Origin: Paramyrothecium sp. XJ0827
Taxonomy: Eukaryota; Ascomycota; Sordariomycetes; Hypocreales; Stachybotryaceae
Direction of reading: 5' to 3'
DNA length: 64,000 bases
NCBI GenBank assembly: GCA_020881915.1
Contig: JAJFPB010000010.1
Coordinates: 2,108,001-2,172,000, forward strand
The position numbers and the translations under genes were made by a program. The notes under the pieces are model-generated. The model worked only from the letters and a program-made list of their open reading frames with translations. It had not been told where the DNA came from and made no database searches. Positions 57,201-64,000 of the stretch are shown piece by piece. Position 1 is the stretch's first letter, and the number at the start of each line of letters is the position of its first letter.

Positions 57201-59460
57201 ACTCAATGTACAGGGCCCAGGCTAGATACCTGCTCGAACGCGCGGACAACGAGCTTTGGCGCTTTGTGTTGAGCGAGAACAACATTCATCGTCGCTCAGT
57301 CGTTGATCAGGTCATCGCCACGGCTGTGCCGGAATCCAACGACCCCGCCAAGGTCTCAATTGCTGTGTCTTCCTTCCTGGAGAATGACCTTCCTCTCGAG
57401 CTGATCGAGCTTTTGGAGAAGATCGTTCTTGAGCCATCGCCGTTCAGTGATAATCAGAACCTCCAGAATCTGTTGATGTTCACCGCCGCCAAGGCCGATA
57501 AGGGCCGTGTTCTCGATTACATCCACAAGCTTGACAACTATAACGCGGATGAAATTGCCACATCTTGCATAGAAGTCGGCTTGCACGAGGAGGCTTTCGA
57601 GATCTACAAGAAGGCGAACAACAAGTCTGCAGCTGTTGACGTTCTTGTTGATCACATTGTCAGCATTGACCGTGCCCAGGCTTACGCTGAGGAGGTTGAC
57701 CTGCCAGAGGTGTGGAGCAAGGTCGCCAAGGCGCAGCTCGATGGCCTTCGTGTCACTGATGCTATCGAGTCGTATATTAAGGCCGAGGACCCCAAGAACT
57801 ACAACGAAGTCATCGAAATCGCAACTCATGCCGGAAAGAACGAGGATCTCGTCAAGTACCTGCGCATGGCCCGAAAGACCCTGCGGGAGCCAGCCATCGA
57901 TACTGCTCTCGCCTTCTGCTACGCCCGACTGGGACAGCTTTCTGAACTTGAAGACTTCCTTCGCGCCACGAATGTCGCCAATATTGAGGAGTCGGGTGAC
58001 AAGGCATACGAGGAGGGTCTGTTTGAAGCTTCAAAGATCTTCTACACCAGCATCTCCAACTGGGCCAAGCTCGCTACCACTCTTGTCCATCTGTCCGACT
58101 ACCAGGCCGCGGTCGAATGCGCGCGCAAGGCCAATAACATCAAGGTTTGGAAGCAAGTGCACGAGGCTTGTGTTGTAAAGAAGGAGTTCCGTCTTGCTCA
58201 GATCTGCGGTTTGAACTTGATTGTTGACGCTGAAGAGCTTCAGGCTCTTGTCAAGGAGTACGAGCACAATGGCTACTTCGACGAGCTGATCAGCCTTCTC
58301 GAGCAAGGCCTGGGACTCGAACGTGCTCACATGGGCATGTTCACAGAGCTCGGCATTGCCTTGTCCAAGTACCACCCAGAGCGTGTCATGGAACACATCA
58401 AGCTCTTCTGGTCGCGCATGAACATGCCCAAGATGATCCGCGCCTGCGAGGAAGCCAACCTCTGGCCTGAGCTCGTCTTCTGCTACTACCACTACGACGA
58501 ATTTGACAATGCTGCTCTTGCTGTCATTGAGCGTCCCGAGAACTCCTGGGACCACCAGCAGTTCAAGGAGATTGTGGTCAAGGTTGCCAACCTGGAGATC
58601 TACTACCGGGCTATCAAGTTCTACGTTGAGCAACACCCTTCACTGCTCACAGACCTCCTGTCAACTCTCACTGCCCGTGTGGATGTGAACCGTGTTGTCA
58701 AGATGTTCCAGAAGAACGACAGTCTGCCTCTGATTAAGCCATTCCTCCTGAACGTGCAATCTCAAAACAAGCGCATCGTGAATGAGGCTGTCAATGACCT
58801 CCTTATTGAGGAAGAAGACTACAAGACCCTCCGCGACTCGGTACAGAACTACGACAACTACGATGCTGTGGAACTTGCCGCTCGTCTCGAGAAGCACGAT
58901 CTCATCTTCTTCCGCCAGATCGCAGCCAGCATCTACCGCAAGAATAAGCGATGGGAGAAATCAATTGCCCTCTCAAAGCAGGACAAGCTCTTCAAGGATG
59001 CCATCGAAACGGCTGCCATTTCAGCAAAGACAGACATCGTCGAGGACTTGCTCCGATACGTAAGTTGCCCGCCCCATACATTGGTAATTTCATTCATTGA
59101 CAGAAAAAATAGTTCGTCGATATCGGCCACCGCGAGTGCTACACTGGAATGCTCTATGCTTGTAACGAGCTCATCCGACCAGATCTCATTCTGGAGCTCT
59201 CATGGCGTCACGGTCTCAATGATTTCACCATGCCTTACATGATTAACATGCTTGCCCAGCAGACCAAGGAGATTGCCATCTTGAAGGCGGACAATGAGAC
59301 TCGCAAGGCCAAGGAGAAGGAGCACGAGAAGACGGAGGACAACACTCCTATTCTGGGCGGCAGTCGTCTGATGATTACAGCAGGGCCCGGCGGCGCTTCA
59401 CCAGCTCCTTATGGTCAAACCAATGGCTTCGCGCCGCAGCCCACCGGCTACGGCTACTAG
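54241..59460 (+). CDS. CHC1: Clathrin heavy chain
   Basis: Coat protein forming triskelia on endocytic and trans-Golgi vesicles. Exons 54241-54327, 54406-54777, 54827-59059 and 59113-59460 give 1,679 residues, the usual full length. The N-terminal beta-propeller begins MAPLPIKFQELVQLGTVGVD and continues through YICIREKK, SAIMHWNRQIIALKAQ and FWKWVSESTIGLVT. The central and C-terminal part is the repeated helical leg (for example LELYEDPEAVKRVIIN, FYNPEKVKNFLKEAKLAEQL). The trimerisation region near the end reads GMLYACNELIRPDLILELSW. The C-terminus is a Gly/Pro/Tyr tail (GQTNGFAPQPTGYGY). Introns cluster at the two ends of the gene, as is common for large fungal genes. All phases are 0. Confidence 0.97.
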
Positions 59461-59972
59461 ATGCAGGCACCCGTGTGGTGCTGGCTCCCCACAAGCAGCA
59501 TGCCGAGGTTGACCGCCTGCTGGGGCTCATCTGACGTGGCTAAGCATACATCGTCGGGGATCCCAGTTTTTCACAAGGGGCCAAGAGGAGATTCGGCAAT
59601 TGAAATGGGCTTTTGATCTGTAATGAAGTGGCGCTTCCTATGGTATGGAGGCGAAATGGTTCGGTCAGGTCTCCAGGTATTTAGCTTTGCTGATGAGTCG
59701 AACAGACGACTCATCTCTCAAGTAGATTGTCTGTACCAATTCGGATGGGAAGTAGATTTGGGGCCATTATCAGATTCTGTTCGAAAAGTGCGGAGGGCCT
59801 GGCGAGGTCGCATTCGATTGTACGTGTATGATAAATTCATCTTGTTTTAATGCACATATGAAGACGCTTCTGCTTGCAATTGCCACGAACGCCCGACCTG
59901 TCCCTATAACCAGTCTCCCAAGTTGTACAAGAGGCTACAAACAATACAAACACAATGACGTGGAACAAATTC
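59461..59972. other. Convergent 3' region
   Basis: Between the clathrin stop and the peptidase stop; 3' UTRs of both. No gene is seen. Confidence 0.5.
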
Positions 59973-62899
59973 TCACTGCTTTCCGCCGGCTATCGCCCTT
60001 CTCATGTTGGCAGTATCCTTTCTGGCTTGGCTGTGATTGGGCTTTGGATGGGCCACTTTGAGCCATTCACCATTGAAAGCATTGATAAGCCAGTTGTTCA
60101 GCTCTAGTAAGTTCATCAGTTAGTACGCAGGAATCTCGAGACACAAGCTTAGCCACAATGGGCAAAAGGGGGATCCATACTGTCGTATACTATGCGATTG
60201 CCGTTATGGAAGTAGATGCTGTGATCGCTGTCAGGGAAGACGTGAACGTCGTAATTCTCAACGCCAGCGAGATCCAGCTCATCGAGGAGCGTCAAGGAGT
60301 TTTGGAAATGGACGTTATCGTCGGAAACCTTGGAGACTTGCATTAGAGACAGGGTGTCACATGAATATGGCAGTACGGGTAACGGCTGCAAACTTACTCC
60401 GTGCATGAGAAGAAACCGCTTGTTCTGGCCCAAGGCCGTTGCGTTCGCAATCATCGACGCATCGTAGCCATCATCATTGACCTGAGGGGTGCGCATGTAA
60501 CGCTCCGTATAAATACTATCGTAGTACCTCCAGTCAACCACAGGTGCGACAGCCATGCCGTAGGAAAAGGTGCGCCCGGCGTCCTGCTCGAGGGTCTTGA
60601 GGGTCGCGAAGCCGCCGTAGGACCAGCCCCAGATGGCCAGGCGGGCGGGGTCGACGTATTTGAGGGAGGCGAAGTGGCGGGCAGCGGCAATGTGGTCCTG
60701 GGCTTCGAGAACGCCAAGCTGGGAGCGGACGACAACGCGGTGACGACGGCCGAGGAAGCCAGTGCCGCGTGGGTCGACGGTGACGACGATGTAGCCGAGA
60801 GCGGAGGCGACGTAGGCCTGGAAGTCGACGGAGAACCTCTTGGTAACAGTCTGCGAGCCTGGGCCGGAATAGTGGTAAAACAGGACAGGGTACTTTTTGT
60901 GCGGGTCAAAGTGCGGCGGGCGGCGTTCTACGTAGTTCACCGTGACAAGGTCCCCCAGGTCAAGAGTGCCGTACTTGAGGATTGGCAGCTCGTGCTTCTT
61001 GGCGCGGTCAGCCAGCGCCGCGTTATCCTCAACGACGTGCTCGTAGTCGGCTTTGGTGGATGGGGTTGAAACGACTTTCTGGTAAGGGATCCTGGGGCCG
61101 TTGTAGGACAGAAGGACGAAGCCTGCGCCGGATGAGAAGGATGCGGAGTAGTACGCTTCGGCCGACGTGTCCGTCAGTGGCTTCAGATCTGAGCCGTCCA
61201 GTTTGACAGAGTAGACGTGGCGCTGGATGGAAGATTCCTTGGTGCCGGTGAAATACACGAGGTTATTAACGAAGTCAACGGCGGCTGGGGCATTGTCAAC
61301 CTCCCAGTCACCCGACGTAAGCATGATGGGCTCGGGGTTATCGAGCGGAGTGAAATAGGCCAAGTGCTCATAGCCCTTGTGTATGAACGTGTCAACGTAG
61401 CCGTCGTCGTCACGGCCGTTGTCAGGGTCTGCAGGGACATAAGTCATCTTGTGGGAGATCTCAAACCAGCCGCCATCTATCTCGCCGACGTTGATGGTAT
61501 TGAGTGTCTTGCCCTTCCGTGTACCAAGGTCAATGAGGACAATCCTAAGGATGTCGCTGATGCGGTTCGTCTCTTTGACAATGACCTTGTCGCCGGTCCA
61601 GAGCACGTAGTTGATGATACGGTCGTCGTCTGCAAACTGATCTTCGAGTGGGACGGAGAATATCTCATCCTTGGCAACGTCGTAATACTGAAGATCAACG
61701 ACAGGGTTGTGCGCCCCAGGTCTCGGATACTTGATCTGTCGAACCTCGGGGTAGGTCTCTTCACCCCTGGTGGGCGCCTCTCCACTCGGACGCGACAGGA
61801 AGTAAGGAATAGGGAATTCGGGAACACCAGTCTCGTTTGTCCGGAGAAAGGTCAGATATTTTCCATCATCCGACCACCAGGTAGCGCTGCGCCCACTGAA
61901 AACCTCCTCCTCGTAGACCCAATCAGGGATGCCATAGAAGTACTCTGGTCCACCATCCTTCGTGACCTGTATGAGCTTCTTGTCCCCGGTGAGCTTGCGG
62001 ATGTACATGTTATTATCCTGCACAAAGGCGATGGCATCGCTCCGAGGACTCCAGGTTGCCAGCTGAACCCTGGCGTCGTCGTCGCTGGGAACCAACGCCT
62101 CCACTTGCTGCGTCTCGACATCGAAGATGTAGTAGATTGCCGTGAAGGAATGGCGCCAGTTCTTCTTCTTCTCGACACCTATGAGGACTTTCTTCAGGTC
62201 CGGGCTTGGCTCGACAAATTGTGGCTGCATTGGTCTTCCCGCGTAGACAAAGTGACGGTCCTTCATGAGGGTACGCGTCTTTGAAAGTACTGTGCTTGAT
62301 TCGTCTGTTGTGGAGCTTTCCTTATTGACCCGGACGTCCTCAACCACCAAGTAATCCTTACCATCGGCATCCCATTCGAGCAGAAGACCATCTTCGCCCT
62401 CTGGACCTGCAACCCAACGAATGGACTGCGAGTTTGGACGCCAAAGGCCGTTATGCAGTTGGTCCAGGGTAACGGACTTGCCTGAGCCACGCGACCCTGC
62501 GTCCGGGTCGTGTTCGTTGTCACTCGCGTGCTTGTAGGAGCCGGAGTTGACGAAGACGCCGAGAGCGATTAGCCAGCCGCTGACAAACACCACGCCCACT
62601 GCGATCAGAATGCGCCGAAGCTTCCTATCCATTCCCATGCGCTGGGGAGGCGGGGTGTTGTCTGGAAGGAAAGGACCCGTCTCCGGGTCGTTGGTGAAAT
62701 CGTCATCTTCCTCTTTGAGTGGATCATCGTTCTCGACATCGGTATAGCCTGGCTTCTTTCTCGAGCTTCGCTTGCTACGTGGGCCCTTCTCAGTCTCCTC
62801 GTGTAGTCGATCGAACACAATACTGGTCGTGGAGACGGAGGACAACGTGTCCTGGGACGGCCGCGGCGAGCGTTCCGCGTCACGGCTATTTGGAGCCAT
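59973..62899 (-). CDS. dapB: Dipeptidyl aminopeptidase, vacuolar type II membrane form (DPP IV-like)
   Basis: Serine exopeptidase of family S9B (yeast DPAP B / Ste13 relatives, Aspergillus DapB) that removes X-Pro/X-Ala dipeptides. Exons 62899-60398, 60328-60181 and 60103-59973 give 926 residues. A charged cytosolic N-terminus precedes one transmembrane anchor at about 96-116 ([19 protein letters not shown]). The lumenal beta-propeller carries the substrate-binding Glu pair in [11 protein letters not shown] (about 331). The catalytic triad is Ser760 (GWSYGG), Asp837 (VSDDNVHFQ) and His870 (DSDHSIYFH). Intron 1 (69 nt) is in frame and open. Intron 2 has GTATGG, a perfect TACTAAC branch and TAG; it rejoins RIVYD to [15 protein letters not shown], the family C-terminus. 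Stopping at 60149 instead would give a wrong tail. Confidence 0.93.
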
Positions 62900-63494
62900 A
62901 TCGGCTGTTGGAGCGGCCGGTAGGTTGCGGCGCGGGGGGAATCGACGAGAAGAAACGACAGAAACTCGAGGAGTTGTCTGGATGTACTTATTTCATGGCT
63001 CCTTGATCCCAATTGCTCACCAAATCGAGGTGCAGACGAGGGGGGTGCGGAAGATGGCGATCAAGGTTACTGCTTTGGGGTGACAATAGATGCACGATAA
63101 GCTGCTAGTTAAAGTACGGCAGGTTGCCGGCAGGTACGTGATGATTGCTGTTGGCTCGTGCTTGATCCAGTAAAGGCTCCCCCGGCCCAGGGGCCCCACA
63201 GCCAGACATCGGCCGCCCACCACGGCGCCATCCAGGTAAAGCTGCCCCCCCCTCCAGCAAGGTATCTGCCTGCCTGGAGCCAGTGGAGGTGAGGTACTCG
63301 AGGTACCCACCTTACGGAGCGACCGGCCACGGCTCAAGGTAACTCCGTCCTACCTTTCCGCCCCGCATTGGACAGTGAGGTACGACGTAACCACCATCGT
63401 AGCACCTGGAGCTCGACCGAGCACCCTGAATCTCTGGCCTCGACTGCTCAACCCCCACCAACCTCCCCCCTTGTGATTGCACATTCGCACAATC
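62900..63494. other. Divergent promoter of the peptidase and ARPC4 genes
   Basis: Nearly 600 nt between two divergent start codons. It contains a cluster GAGGTACTCGAGGTACCCACC at about 63290-63310, C-rich runs, and pyrimidine-rich sequence just before the ARPC4 start. No gene is seen. Confidence 0.5.
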
Positions 63495-64000
63495 ATGGTA
63501 TGCATTGGAATCGACACGCCCTTTGGCCGAAGCGACTGCTGACAATGCCAACAGTCGAACCTGCGATCATACCGAAACGCCGTCCGCGCGTCCCTCATCG
63601 CATCTCTGTGCCTCAGCGACTTTGCGTCGCAGATCTCCGAACGCCACAATGTCCCCGAAGTCGAGGCCAGAACATCCCCCGAGGTCCTCCTCAACAACCT
63701 CACCATTGCCCGTAACCACGAGGAGCGCGTCCTGATCGAGCCGAGCGTCAACAGTGTGCGGGTCAGCATCAGGGTCAAGCAGGCTGACGAGACCGAGGAG
63801 ATCCTGATGCACAAGTTCTCTAAGTTCCTGAGCCAACGCGCCGAGCAATTCTTCGTGCTGCGACGGAAGCCAATCCAGGGTTATGACATCTCCTTCCTCA
63901 TCACCAACCGCCATACGGAAGAGCTGCTCAAGCACAAGCTGGTGGATTTCGTGATAGAGTTCATGGAGGAGGTTGACAAGGAGATCTCCGAGTTGAAGCT
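63495..64000 (+). CDS. ARPC4: Arp2/3 complex subunit 4 (ARPC4), 5' part, cut by the window end
   Basis: 20-kDa subunit of the actin-nucleating Arp2/3 complex. The start codon (63495-63497) is alone before an intron 63498-63554 with a GTATGC donor, a CTGAC branch and an ACAG acceptor. Exon 2 starts at 63555 with [20 protein letters not shown] and runs past the window end. About 149 residues are present; family members have about 168. Family signatures are [53 protein letters not shown] and [20 protein letters not shown]. The gene is partial only because the window ends. No other in-frame ATG lies between the acceptor and the conserved region, which supports the start-codon-only exon. Confidence 0.92.

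Noticed and set aside
61217..62284. 355-codon open frame on plus inside the dipeptidyl aminopeptidase
   Set aside because: It is the antisense shadow of the propeller-coding exon, with no domain or signal.

Overview
The window is nuclear DNA from a filamentous ascomycete, most likely a Sordariomycete (Pezizomycotina). Genes lie singly on both strands. They carry short introns (about 48-140 nt) with GTATGT, GTAAGT or GTGAGT donors and CTGAC or CTAAC branch sequences. Typically fungal proteins are present: an RTA1-like protein, a Zn2Cys6 regulator, FHL1, a Boi/Pob1 protein, an M43 metalloprotease and a UPF0643 protein. I cannot name the species. All splice models below come from reading donor, branch and acceptor sequences and checking that reading frame and family motifs continue across each junction.

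Layout. 0-14 kb: nucleoporin Nup53 (-), a Boi/Pob1-type SH3-SAM-PH polarity protein (+), the forkhead regulator FHL1 (-) and a MOT1-type molybdate transporter (-). 14-18 kb: a gene-poor block with a G-quadruplex motif, followed by a two-exon 66-residue single-pass membrane microprotein (+). 18.9-25.9 kb: a probably mitochondrial lipase (-), a doubtful small cysteine-rich secreted ORF (+), an alpha-arrestin (-) and an RTA1-like seven-helix protein (+). 26-29.6 kb: no supported gene. 29.7-40.8 kb: five genes, all on +: ferric/cupric reductase, an SLC25 carrier of S-adenosylmethionine-carrier type, UPF0643, eIF3h and S-adenosylhomocysteine hydrolase. 41.7-44.7 kb: a four-exon D-2-hydroxyacid dehydrogenase (-) and a DUF1640 mitochondrial coiled-coil protein (-). 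45.4-52.6 kb: a Zn2Cys6 regulator (+), the eroded 5' part of an MFS drug-efflux gene (+), a YwbE-domain plus zinc-finger protein (+) and a secreted M43 metalloprotease (+). 54.2-64 kb: clathrin heavy chain (+), a vacuolar-type dipeptidyl aminopeptidase (-) and the 5' part of Arp2/3 subunit ARPC4 (+), which runs off the end.

Functionally this is mainly a housekeeping region covering nuclear pore, translation, methyl cycle, clathrin coats, actin nucleation and polarity. A few accessory genes are scattered in it: metal reductase, RTA1, Zn2Cys6 regulator, metalloprotease, transporter relic and a candidate secreted protein. I see no biosynthetic cluster, intact transposon, tRNA, rRNA or CRISPR array. 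The least ordinary items are the MFS relic, the membrane microprotein with a coding-compatible intron, the cysteine-rich secreted ORF, the start-codon-only first coding exon of ARPC4, and two 3' introns in the peptidase gene whose omission would give the wrong C-terminus.
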